Of a stretch of 64,000 nucleotides of DNA, positions 25,184-32,583 are shown piece by piece. The notes below the pieces were generated by a model. The model was not told the DNA's origin. It searched no databases and saw nothing but the letters and a program-made list of their open reading frames with translations. This DNA comes from JAOUEA01 sp038249195 (GTDB lineage Bacteria; Actinomycetota; UBA4738; HRBIN12): the NCBI GenBank assembly GCA_038249195.1, contig JBBRWM010000001.1, positions 372,001 to 436,000 on the forward strand, read 5' to 3'. The position numbers and the translations under genes were made by a program. Within the stretch, counting starts at the first letter, position 1. The number at the start of each line of letters is the position of its first letter.

Positions 25184-26097
25184 GCGCCGTCGAGATCGCA
25201 CTCCGCGGACCCGGTGGGGAGCCGGTGGACCTCGCGCGCACCCTGAACTCCCATGGCTTCGCTGAGCTCGCGCCGAACCTCCTCGACGGGAGCAGGCCCG
25301 CCTTGGAAACCACCGTGCGGGTCCCGGCGGGCCGGCCGCGGCGCATCCGGATCGGACCCGGCCGGTCGGGGACCGTCCGGGTGAGCATCCTGGGCCCCGC
25401 GGCCGGCCCCCGCGTGCAGGCCGCGGTCCGCCACGGGGTCCGCCACGTGCTTCGGCTGGATCAGGACCTCTCCGGCTTCTACGCGCGGGTCGCCGCGGAC
25501 GAGGACCTGGCATGGGTGAGCACGGGAGCGGGCCGCATGCTCCAGAGCCCTACCCTGTTCGAGGACATCGTCAAGACGGTCTGCACCACGAACTGCGCGT
25601 GGAGTGCCACCGAGCGGATGGTCGCCGCGCTCGTGACGCATCTCGGCGACCCGGCCATCGGCGGGACGGGGCCGCTCACGAACGCCTTCCCGACCCCTTC
25701 GGCCATGGCCGAGGCCCCGGCGTCGTTCTACCGCGAAACGGTCCGGGCAGGCTATCGGGGGGCCTACCTCGCATCCCTTGCCCGCCTGGTCGCGGCCGGC
25801 GACCTGAAGCTCGATGGCCTCGCCGACCGGGCGACGGATCGCCTGAGCGACGACGAGGTCGAGGCGCTGCTCCTGGGTCTTCCGGGCGTGGGACCGTACG
25901 CGGCCGCGCACATCATGATGACGATGGGCCGCAACTCCCGCCTCATCCTCGACAGCTGGACGCGCCCGACCTACGCGCGCAGGCTCGGGCGCGCGAAGCT
26001 CGTGCCCGACGCCGCGATCCGCCGTCGGTTCCGAGGCTACGGCGACCAGGCGGGTCTCGCCTTCTGGTTGTTCGTGACGAGCGACTGGGTGACCTAG
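25180..26097 (+). CDS. HhH-GPD superfamily DNA glycosylase (AlkA/OGG-like)
   Basis: A 305-residue base-excision-repair glycosylase. LFEDIVKTVCTTNCAWSATERM near residues 128-149 is the domain opening; the helix-hairpin-helix is LLLGLPGVGPYAAAHIMM near 230-247 and the catalytic aspartate is in LILDSWTRP near 257-265. The lysine used by bifunctional OGG enzymes in the hairpin is replaced by tyrosine, so it should be monofunctional like AlkA. Probably removes alkylated or oxidised bases. The start is set by the ATGA overlap with the leader ORF; the frame is open upstream but not supported. Confidence 0.82.
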   Translation: MSAVEIALRGPGGEPVDLARTLNSHGFAELAPNLLDGSRPALETTVRVPAGRPRRIRIGPGRSGTVRVSILGPAAGPRVQAAVRHGVRHVLRLDQDLSGFYARVAADEDLAWVSTGAGRMLQSPTLFEDIVKTVCTTNCAWSATERMVAALVTHLGDPAIGGTGPLTNAFPTPSAMAEAPASFYRETVRAGYRGAYLASLARLVAAGDLKLDGLADRATDRLSDDEVEALLLGLPGVGPYAAAHIMMTMGRNSRLILDSWTRPTYARRLGRAKLVPDAAIRRRFRGYGDQAGLAFWLFVTSDWVT

Positions 26098-26199
26098 CCT
26101 CGGGATGCACCGCGGCGACTCGGTCTTCGTGAGGGCTTCGCGGCGGGGGATGCCTCCTGGAAGGGTTGCCCCGCACCGCGGGCGGAAGGCATACTGCCC

Positions 26200-27510
26200 G
26201 TGGCCGTCCCGGCCGACCGCAGAAACCAGCAGGAACGAGCGAACGATGACGGTGCCCTTATGTCCTCGCGCCGCCGGGCCATCCGGCGCCGCGCGAACCG
26301 ACTCTACGGCTACTGGCGGGCCGAACAACGGACCCTCCGCCAGGGCCTGGTTGCGCTCGCCCTCAGCACGGTCGCCGGCTTCATCGCCGGGCTGACGCTC
26401 GCGGGCATCGGCGGCACCCTCGAGAGGCTGCCCGGACTCATCGTGTTGATCCCCGCCGCCGTCGGTATGCGCGGGACCATCTTCGGTGCGATCGGCGCAC
26501 GGCTCGGCACGACGAGCGCGGCCGGTACGTTCGAGGTCACGCGGAACAAGGGCAGCGTCCTGTATCAGAACGTGTACGTCGCCATCGTCACGACGCTGGC
26601 GTCGTCGTTGTGGCTCGCCGTGCTCGCACGACTGATGTGCGCCGTGTTCGGGATCGCGTCCATATCCCTGTGGGACCTCGTCACGATCTCGGTCGTGGGG
26701 GGCGCGCTCGGCTCCGTGCTGATCTTGATGGTCACGGTCGGGCTTTCGATCCTGTCCTTCCGCAAGGGCTGGGACCTCGACTCCGTCTCCACGCCGATGG
26801 TCACGGCCCTCGGCGACATGGTCACGATCCCGACGCTCTTCCTGGCGACCTTCCTCCTCGACAACCAGGCCGTGAGCACCGTCGCGTTCGCGATCTGCCT
26901 CGGGGGGTCCCTGTTCGCGGCGTTCCGGGCGTACGCGGTCAACGACCGCGTCGTGCGCCGCATCATCCTGGAGATGACGGCCGTGATCCTCCTCACCCCG
27001 ATCCTCGACGTCCTGTCCGGCCTCCTCCAGCAGCACCGGCTCCCTGAGCTGCTCGCCGTTCCCGCTGTGTTCGCGATGCTCGCGCCCTTCGTGTCGCAGG
27101 CCGGCGCACTCGGCGGCATCTTCGCGTCCCGGATCTCCTCGAAGCTGCAGATCGGCGTCATCACGCCGCGCGGCTTTCCGGAGATCCCCGCCCTCGTGGA
27201 CGGCGCCGGCGTGTTCGTGTTGGGCGTCGCTGTGTTCGCGCTCATCGGGATCTTCGCGGTGGGGCTCACGTCGCTGGGCGGCCACGGTCCGAGCGATCCG
27301 GGCGCCGTGATCGGCGCCACGATGGTTGCGGGCTTGATCGCGACTCCCATCACGATCGCGGTGAGCTACTACCTCGCGATCGTGACGTTTCGCTTCGGGC
27401 TAGACCCCGACAATCAGACCGTCCCCATCATCACGAGCGCGATGGACCTGGCAGGGGTCGCATGCGTCCTGTTCGTTATGACATCATTCGGGGTCCTAGG
27501 GCATGGATGA
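26200..27510 (+). CDS. Magnesium/divalent cation transporter with two MgtE membrane domains
   Basis: A 436-residue membrane protein with two MgtE integral domains. The first contains GLIVLIPAAVGMRGTIFGAIG near residues 85-105 and ends with WDLDSVSTPMVTALGDMVTIP; the second ends with DPDNQTVPIITSAMDLAGV near 405-423. Bacterial MgtE normally has one such domain plus cytosolic N and CBS domains; here those are missing and the membrane part is doubled, like SLC41 proteins. It should carry Mg2+ or a related ion. Start GTG 26200 is uncertain; ATG 26260 is in frame. The 3' end overlaps the PhoU-RCK_C gene by 8 bp. Confidence 0.85.
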   Translation: MAVPADRRNQQERANDDGALMSSRRRAIRRRANRLYGYWRAEQRTLRQGLVALALSTVAGFIAGLTLAGIGGTLERLPGLIVLIPAAVGMRGTIFGAIGARLGTTSAAGTFEVTRNKGSVLYQNVYVAIVTTLASSLWLAVLARLMCAVFGIASISLWDLVTISVVGGALGSVLILMVTVGLSILSFRKGWDLDSVSTPMVTALGDMVTIPTLFLATFLLDNQAVSTVAFAICLGGSLFAAFRAYAVNDRVVRRIILEMTAVILLTPILDVLSGLLQQHRLPELLAVPAVFAMLAPFVSQAGALGGIFASRISSKLQIGVITPRGFPEIPALVDGAGVFVLGVAVFALIGIFAVGLTSLGGHGPSDPGAVIGATMVAGLIATPITIAVSYYLAIVTFRFGLDPDNQTVPIITSAMDLAGVACVLFVMTSFGVLGHG

Positions 27511-28693
27511 TCAACCGAAGAACGTCAAAGAGCTCCTCGTCGAACTGAAGGACGCCTCGGAGCTCATGGTCGACCTCGCGTACGCCGCGGTCTTCTTCAA
27601 CGAAGAGAAGCTCGCCCGCGAGGTGGGGCGCCTCGAGCAGCGGATGAACGAGCACCTCCGCCGGCTCCGCATCACGGCCATGCTCGCCGCACGCTCCCCC
27701 GAGGACGCGGAAGGCATGGCCGGCGTCCTGTGGATCGCCGATGCCATCGAGCAGGTCGGCGACGCCGCCTCGGACATCGCGCGGGTGGTGGCCGCCCGGC
27801 TGGGGATCCCGGACGCGCTGCGTCCCGACCTTCGTCACGCCGAAGAGATGACGGCGCGGGTCAAGGTGCGCGACCACGCCGACGCCACCGGCCAGTCCCT
27901 GCGCGAGCTCTCGCTCCCGACCGAGACCGGGATGTGGGTCATGGCCATTCGCAGCGGTCTGGATTGGGAGTTCGATCCCGGCCCCGACGACGTCGTGAGC
28001 GGAGGAGACGTCTTGCTCATCCGGGGCCCCGGAGAAGGCGTGAACCGGGTCCGCGCCCTCGCGGGCGCGCCGCCCCTTCCCGCCGCGCCCGACGACGACC
28101 TCCCGGCGCTCTCGGAACTCGATCGCGCCGTCGACATCCTCGTCGAGATGAAGGACCTCGCCGAGGCGGCGGTCGGTCTCGCGTACTCCTCGCTGCTGTT
28201 CAACAACCGGGCCCTCGCCGCCGAGGTGGGCTCGCTCGAGGCGCGGAGCGATCAGCTGCACGACGAGCTCGAGTCCTGGGTGCTGCGCGCGGCTCCCGAG
28301 GCGCGGAACCCCGACGAGCTCCGCGGCCTCTTGCGACTGGGGAGTGCGGGCGAATACATGTGTGATGCGGCGCGCGATATGACGTGGTACGTGGAACGGG
28401 GCGAGCCGCTGCACCCCGTCGTCCAGATGGCCTTGGAGGAGACGGAGGAGACGAGCGCGGAGACCGTGGTCCAGCCGGGGTCCCCCGCCGCCGAGGCGTC
28501 GCTGAAGGACCTCCGGGTCGAGACCGAAACCGGCATGTTCGTCCTGGCGGTGCAGCGCGGCGCGCGGTGGATCTACCGCCCGCGAGGAACGTTCGTGCTG
28601 CAAGAGGGCGACCGGATCATCTCGATCGGGCCGGAAGAGGGCGAGGAGGAACTCTGGGCGCTCACCGGTGCACCCGCGCTCGCCGAGGGGTGA
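27503..28693 (+). CDS. Duplicated PhoU-RCK_C (TrkA_C) regulatory protein
   Basis: A 396-residue soluble protein made of two similar halves. Each half begins with a PhoU-like helical segment (VELKDASELMVDLAYAAVFF; VEMKDLAEAAVGLAYSSLLF) and ends with an RCK_C/TrkA_C fold (LSLPTETGMWVMAIRSG; LRVETETGMFVLAVQRG) and GGDVLLIRGPGEG or EGDRIISIGPEEG. RCK_C domains bind regulatory ligands such as c-di-AMP in potassium systems. The gene overlaps the two-domain MgtE gene by 8 bp, so it is almost certainly its regulatory partner, one half perhaps facing each transporter half. The ligand is unknown. Confidence 0.82.
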   Translation: MDDQPKNVKELLVELKDASELMVDLAYAAVFFNEEKLAREVGRLEQRMNEHLRRLRITAMLAARSPEDAEGMAGVLWIADAIEQVGDAASDIARVVAARLGIPDALRPDLRHAEEMTARVKVRDHADATGQSLRELSLPTETGMWVMAIRSGLDWEFDPGPDDVVSGGDVLLIRGPGEGVNRVRALAGAPPLPAAPDDDLPALSELDRAVDILVEMKDLAEAAVGLAYSSLLFNNRALAAEVGSLEARSDQLHDELESWVLRAAPEARNPDELRGLLRLGSAGEYMCDAARDMTWYVERGEPLHPVVQMALEETEETSAETVVQPGSPAAEASLKDLRVETETGMFVLAVQRGARWIYRPRGTFVLQEGDRIISIGPEEGEEELWALTGAPALAEG

Positions 28694-28730
28694 GCGGCCC
28701 GCGGTCCTTGTGCCCGCCCGGTTCCTGACC

Positions 28731-28736
28731 TAGCCT
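28731..28736 (+). promoter_or_regulatory. Leaderless -10 box TAGCCT
   Basis: TAGCCT lies 7 nt before the ATG at 28744. Confidence 0.5.
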
Positions 28737-28743
28737 CCCGCGC

Positions 28744-29295
28744 ATGGAAGCCTACGTCTACCTGCGGATACGCCCGGGAACCATGGCGCCGGTGCTCACC
28801 GGCCTCGCCACCAAGAGCAACGTGCGCAGGGCGATCGCCGTGGTGGGCGCGTGGGACATCATGGTGCACGTCGACGGCGCCGACTTCGCGGCCCTCGCCT
28901 CCTCGGTGCTCGCGGAGATCCATCACATCGACGGGGTCGAGCGCACGATGACGGCGCCCGTGGTGCCGCCCGACCGCGTCGGCATCGGCGGCTGGGGCGC
29001 GCCGCAGGCACCCGCAATCGTCGGCGACGCCTGCTACGTGCACATCAAGGCCGAGGCCGGCGCCGCGTCCGGGCTCGCGGAGCGGCTCGGAGAGATCGCG
29101 GACGTGAGCGGGGTCGCGGTCCTCGGCGGAGACTACGACCTCATGGCCTGCGTTGCTCACCCGTGGGAGATCGCCAGCGGGATCATCTTGGAGACGATCC
29201 ACTCCCTCCCGGAGGTGGTGGCCACGAGCACGCTCGTCTCGATCGTGTTCGAAGAGCCGGAGGAAGACCGGGACCAATTCTCGACCTGGACCTAG
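28744..29295 (+). CDS. Twin RAM (Lrp/AsnC ligand-binding) domain protein without HTH
   Basis: A 183-residue protein that reads as two consecutive RAM domains of the Lrp/AsnC family. The first spans about residues 1-80 (EAYVYLRIRPGTMAPVLTGL, VVGAWDIMVHVDG) and the second about 97-175 (CYVHIKAEAGAASGLAERL, VLGGDYDLMACV). No helix-turn-helix is present. Stand-alone RAM proteins bind amino acids and assemble into rings; a double copy in one chain would mimic the usual dimer. Its TAG stop shares a CTAG with the ispH stop. Confidence 0.75.
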   Translation: MEAYVYLRIRPGTMAPVLTGLATKSNVRRAIAVVGAWDIMVHVDGADFAALASSVLAEIHHIDGVERTMTAPVVPPDRVGIGGWGAPQAPAIVGDACYVHIKAEAGAASGLAERLGEIADVSGVAVLGGDYDLMACVAHPWEIASGIILETIHSLPEVVATSTLVSIVFEEPEEDRDQFSTWT

Positions 29296-30245
29296 GCCGG
29301 CCTCGCCGCCGAGGGCGCCGGCCGAACACCGGCGGGCAGCGAGAACTTCACATGCTCCTCGGTGAGCGTGACCTCCTCCACGTCGGCGAAGCCCCGCGCC
29401 GCGAGCCAATCGACCATGCGGTGCACGAGCCACTCCGGCGCAGAGGCGCCCGACGTGAGCCCGACGACGGCCGCCTCGTGGAGCCAGCCGGGGTCGATGG
29501 ACGTCTCGTCATCTACCAGATGGGCCGGCGTCCCGAGCTCCCGGGAGAGCTCGGCGAGGCGATTCGAGTTGGATGAGTTCCGGGAGCCGATCACGAGCAC
29601 GACGTCCGAACGGGGCGCGATCACCTTCACGGCGTCCTGCCGGTTCTGCGTGGCATAGCAGATGTCGTCCCGGGGCGGCCCCTCGATGGCGGGGAAGCGC
29701 TCCCGGAGGATCCGCACGATCTCGTTCGTCTCGTCCACCGAGAGCGTGGTCTGGGTCAGGTAGCGCAGGTTCGATGGATCGGCGACCTCCACGTCCCGTG
29801 CTTCCTGAGGCGATTGCACGAGGAGCGTGCGCTCCGGCGCCTGCCCCTTGGTGCCCACGACCTCCTCGTGTCCCTCGTGGCCGATCAAGATGATCGTGCG
29901 GCCCTGCTCCGCGAACCGGCGCGCCTCCACGTGGACCTTGGTGACGAGGGGACACGTGGCGTCGATCACCTCGAGGTCGCGCGCCCTCGCGTTGTCATAC
30001 ACCTCCGGGGCAACCCCATGGGCGGACAGGACCACCGCCGCACCTTCGGGCACCTCGGCCTCCTCCTCGACGAAGACCGCTCCCTTCGACTCGAGGTCCT
30101 GCACGACGTGGAGGTTGTGAACGATCTGCTTGCGAACGAAGACCGGCGCGCCGTGGGCCGCCAGCGCCCGCTCCACGGCGTCGACGGCCCGCTCGACGCC
30201 GGCGCAGTATCCACGGGGGGCCGCGAGGAGGATCCGTCCGCTCAT
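29292..30245 (-). CDS. ispH: 4-hydroxy-3-methylbut-2-enyl diphosphate reductase
   Basis: A 317-residue IspH, last enzyme of the MEP isoprenoid pathway, making IPP and DMAPP from HMBPP with a [4Fe-4S] cluster. The three cluster cysteines are in RGYCAGVERA (Cys14), DATCPLVTKVH near residue 96, and DDICYATQNRQ near 197. The conserved histidines (VHNLHVV, LSAHGVAP) and the SRNSSNSNRL phosphate-binding loop are present. The ATG at 30245 is chosen over the one at 30254 because TACCAT lies 7 nt before it. The nearby 7Fe ferredoxin could be an electron donor (inference). Confidence 0.95.
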   Translation of the reverse strand: MSGRILLAAPRGYCAGVERAVDAVERALAAHGAPVFVRKQIVHNLHVVQDLESKGAVFVEEEAEVPEGAAVVLSAHGVAPEVYDNARARDLEVIDATCPLVTKVHVEARRFAEQGRTIILIGHEGHEEVVGTKGQAPERTLLVQSPQEARDVEVADPSNLRYLTQTTLSVDETNEIVRILRERFPAIEGPPRDDICYATQNRQDAVKVIAPRSDVVLVIGSRNSSNSNRLAELSRELGTPAHLVDDETSIDPGWLHEAAVVGLTSGASAPEWLVHRMVDWLAARGFADVEEVTLTEEHVKFSLPAGVRPAPSAARPA

Positions 30246-30252
30246 GCCGTCC

Positions 30253-30258
30253 ATGGTA
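30253..30258 (-). promoter_or_regulatory. Leaderless -10 box TACCAT of ispH
   Basis: On the minus strand TACCAT lies 7 nt before the ATG at 30245. Confidence 0.5.
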
Positions 30259-30309
30259 GCGGGGTCCCTCGGCCCGTGGCGGCGGCCACGGAACCCGCAC
30301 ATCTCGCGG

Positions 30310-30619
30310 TTGCCGCAACCTTGACCCTCCCTTTAGGGTTGATGCGTCTGCACCGGACCGTTCGGTCCGCCCTCCCTCCCCGTGCATCAGCACTCCACCA
30401 CCTTCCCAAGGCGGTCGAAGCGTGCCCGCGCGCGCGGAGTCGGGATCGGTCGATCCGGGTCAGACGCAGGTCACACAGAGACGATCGACACCGAGGAGGT
30501 GATGTCCACACCCGCGACCTACCGCGGGGGGCAAGGACCATGGGCGAGAGCCGCCCGGGCCCGACGCCACCCGAACGCAGCGGCCAGCTGCCGTTCAACC
30601 GCGGGGGTGAACCCCACGT
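30310..30619 (+). promoter_or_regulatory. Promoter and long leader of the lytic transglycosylase-like gene
   Basis: TTGCCG (30310-30315) and TAGGGT (30334-30339) are 18 nt apart and would start transcription near 30346, leaving about 270 nt before the ATG at 30620. The leader ends in GGGG-TGAA-CCCC (30604-30615), a tetraloop hairpin that covers the ribosome-binding region. Two CCGCGGGGG boxes (30526 and 30598) are about 70 nt apart. Secreted wall hydrolases of actinobacteria often have c-di-AMP riboswitches here, but the conserved ydaO closing motifs are not visible. The 310-bp stretch has no other convincing gene. Confidence 0.4.
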
Positions 30620-31060
30620 ATGACCCATGCCACCACGACGCGCCACAACCTCCCCGTGGCGCTGCTCCTGACCGCCGTGCTCCTGATCGTCCCGGCCGCC
30701 TCGGCCAGCGCGTCGATCGAACGCCACACGAGCCGGGTTCCCGCGAAGATGTGCCCCATCCCATGGCAGCGGGGCCCCTGGTTCGTGAGGCAGATGATCC
30801 GGTGCGCGGCACAGCACTACCAGGTTCCCGGAGGCGCCCTTAAGGCGCTGTCCATCGCGGGTCGCGAGTCGCATTTCCGCCCAACCGCGTACAACTCCTA
30901 CAGCGGAGCCCTGGGGATCTATCAGCACCTGAGCCGGTACTGGCCGGGTCGCGCCACCGCCTATGGGTTCCGCGGATGGTCCGGCTTCAACGCCCGCGCC
31001 AACATCATCGTCACGATGCGGATGGTGAGACAGACCGGTTGGTATCCCTGGGGGGGCTGA
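30620..31060 (+). CDS. Secreted lysozyme-like / transglycosylase SLT-domain protein
   Basis: A 146-residue exported protein. The signal peptide is NLPVALLLTAVLLIVPAASA, with cleavage likely after ASASA. The mature part resembles a small goose-lysozyme/SLT domain: YQVPGGALKALSIAGRESHF places the catalytic glutamate in GRESHF near residue 79, followed by NSYSGALGIYQHL and an NARANIIVTMRMVR helix. It would cut the peptidoglycan glycan strand. Two cysteines (MCPIPW and IRCAAQ) could form a disulfide. Long structured leader upstream suggests post-initiation control. Confidence 0.75.
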   Translation: MTHATTTRHNLPVALLLTAVLLIVPAASASASIERHTSRVPAKMCPIPWQRGPWFVRQMIRCAAQHYQVPGGALKALSIAGRESHFRPTAYNSYSGALGIYQHLSRYWPGRATAYGFRGWSGFNARANIIVTMRMVRQTGWYPWGG

Positions 31061-31065
31061 GCCCC

Positions 31066-31395
31066 CTACCGAACCGGACCGCCCGGGCGCGGGGCTCCTT
31101 CGAGGAGACCGCGCACCTCCTCCGCGGAGGTGGCCACGGCGGTGGCCCCGGGCGCGTCGCGGTCGACCACGATGCGCATGCTCGGGAACCGAGCGGCGAT
31201 CGAGGAGACGAGCGCCTCGAACGGCCCGAACACCACCATCATGTGCGGCCGCTCGGCCTCGAGCTGTCGCAGCGCCGACGGCCCGTCCGTCGCCCCTGCC
31301 GTGAGCTCCCACTCCGCGGAGACGCTCGCGACCTTCAGGGCGCGGAGCGCGTCGCGATCCGGTGCGACGCAGAGCACCTTGACCGCCCGGCACAC
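31066..31395 (-). CDS. Degenerate receiver-like protein
   Basis: A 109-residue protein with the alternating strand-helix layout of a response-regulator receiver: VKVLCVAPDRDALRAL at the start, GPSALRQLEAERPHMMVVF in the middle, and a short MRIVVDRDAP strand. The phosphoacceptor aspartate position is glycine (VVFG near residue 57), so it cannot be phosphorylated in the normal way. There is no output domain. GTG start, one base after the end of the corA remnant, so it may be transcribed from the old corA promoter. Partner unknown. Confidence 0.55.
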   Translation of the reverse strand: MCRAVKVLCVAPDRDALRALKVASVSAEWELTAGATDGPSALRQLEAERPHMMVVFGPFEALVSSIAARFPSMRIVVDRDAPGATAVATSAEEVRGLLEGAPRPGGPVR

Positions 31396-31396
31396 C

Positions 31397-31656
31397 TCAG
31401 AACCATCCTCGCCGCTTGAAGACGACGGAGAGCACCACGGCCGAAACCGCCATGAGCCCGAGGGCTCCCGGATACGCGAGCCGCCATCCCAGCTCGGGCA
31501 TGTCGTGGAAGTTCATCCCGTAGATGCCCGCGATGAGGGTGGGGACCAGGATGATCCCCGCCCACGTCGTGAGCCGCTTCATTGGTCGCCGATCCGGGCC
31601 AACTCCACCCGCTCATCGGTGGCCAGACCGTCCCGGTACAGACGCCCCTGGATCAT
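31397..31656 (-). pseudogene. corA magnesium transporter remnant with large internal deletion
   Basis: Two short frames retain only the ends of CorA. The first (31656-31579) encodes MIQGRLYRDGLATDERVELA and a few more residues, a typical CorA N-terminus, then TGA. The second (31582-31397) begins MKRLTTWAGIILVPTLIAG and has the CorA signature YGMNF, the second membrane helix and the end FKRRGWF. About 230 central codons are missing and the frames are shifted, overlapping as ATGA. TAGTCT lies 7 nt before the first ATG, so the leaderless promoter remains. A functional mini-protein with the pore helices cannot be excluded. Confidence 0.75.
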
Positions 31657-31663
31657 GGCGGCG

Positions 31664-31669
31664 AGACTA
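31664..31669 (-). promoter_or_regulatory. Leaderless -10 box TAGTCT of the corA remnant
   Basis: On the minus strand TAGTCT lies 7 nt before the ATG at 31656. Confidence 0.45.
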
Positions 31670-31700
31670 CTGCATCACTCACGAGGCCTTGGCGACGACC

Positions 31701-32582
31701 TCAGGAGGGCGGCGCGACGTAGCGCGCGACCGAGAAGAGGCCGGCCTCGCGCTCGAGGATCCAGGTGGACCCCTTCTGCCATCGAGGAGGATCTTGCATC
31801 GGGAGCCCGCGCTCGGCCATGTGAAGGACGACCGACGGGATCACGTCGCCGTGCGTGCTGATGACCACGGCGCCCGCGGCGCCGCGCAAGAACGCGAGGA
31901 CGGCGGGCAACGATGCGCCTTCCGCGAGCGAGTCGTCCTCCTCCACGCTCAGGCGTCGCGCGATCGCGAGCGGACGCACGGTCTGCACGCATCGATCGAA
32001 CGGACTCGACACGATGCGGTCGACCCTTCGTTCCTCGAATACTTCGACGAGCGCCTCGGCCTGTCGTCGGCCCTTCCCCGTGAGGGGCCGCAGGCGGTCG
32101 TCCTCGGTCCAGGCCTCCCGGTCCCCCGCCTTCGCGTGGCGAACGAGGTACACCGGAGCGTCGAAGGCGAGCATCTTGTGGACCACGTCGCGGTCGCGAG
32201 GGTGGGTGAGCGCTGCGAGCGCCTGCTCGGGAGGCATCCACCGCAGCCGGTCCACCTCGGCGTTGGGGACGAACCCGCCGCTCGCGGGATACATCAGCCA
32301 GTAGCGGACCACCTTGGGCCGATCGAAGCGGTCCCGGTACCGCACCTGCGTGACCTCGGGCCCGAGCTCGCACCGCAGTCCGGTCTCCTCGCGGACTTCC
32401 CGCAGCGCAGAGGCCACGTCGATCTCCCCCTCATCGGCCTTGCCCTTGGGTAGGGTCCAGTCGTCGTACCGGGGACGGTGCACCAGCGCGATCTCGGGCC
32501 CCTGCGGCCCGCGCCGTCGCACCACGCCTCCGCCGGCACGTACCTCGAGCTCGCCGCCCTGCAGATCGGGAAGGCTGCTCAT
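31701..32582 (-). CDS. mutT1: MutT1-type NUDIX hydrolase fused to a histidine phosphatase domain
   Basis: A 293-residue two-domain enzyme. The NUDIX domain has TLPKGKADEGEIDVASALRE and REETGL near residues 43-67. The C-terminal half is a histidine-phosphatase domain, VYLVRHAKAGDREAW near 143-157, with IVSSPFDRCVQT and a late VVISTHGDV. In mycobacteria MutT1, encoded beside ppk1, has this architecture and hydrolyses 8-oxo-GTP and diadenosine polyphosphates. The ATG at 32582 starts one base after the CYTH/CHAD stop, so it is the third gene of a ppk1-CYTH/CHAD-mutT1 operon. Confidence 0.9.
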   Translation of the reverse strand: MSSLPDLQGGELEVRAGGGVVRRRGPQGPEIALVHRPRYDDWTLPKGKADEGEIDVASALREVREETGLRCELGPEVTQVRYRDRFDRPKVVRYWLMYPASGGFVPNAEVDRLRWMPPEQALAALTHPRDRDVVHKMLAFDAPVYLVRHAKAGDREAWTEDDRLRPLTGKGRRQAEALVEVFEERRVDRIVSSPFDRCVQTVRPLAIARRLSVEEDDSLAEGASLPAVLAFLRGAAGAVVISTHGDVIPSVVLHMAERGLPMQDPPRWQKGSTWILEREAGLFSVARYVAPPS

Positions 32583-32583
32583 C

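Noticed and set aside
25054..27285. A 743-codon minus frame opposite the glycosylase and MgtE genes
   Set aside because: Low-complexity Arg/Asp/Glu/His translation; both plus-strand genes have convincing motifs.
30340..30619. A typical c-di-AMP (ydaO) riboswitch
   Set aside because: The late GGGGGTGAA element is similar, but the ordered consensus and the closing segment are not found; kept only as an unidentified leader.
30382..30843. An open frame with GAGGAGGT directly before an ATG at 30502
   Set aside because: The ribosome-binding site is only 2 nt from the ATG, and the translation is Arg/Ala-rich without a domain and overlaps the lysozyme-like gene in another frame.
31397..31656. Two independent small membrane-protein genes
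   Set aside because: The two peptides match the exact N- and C-terminal ends of one CorA protein, so a deletion remnant is simpler.
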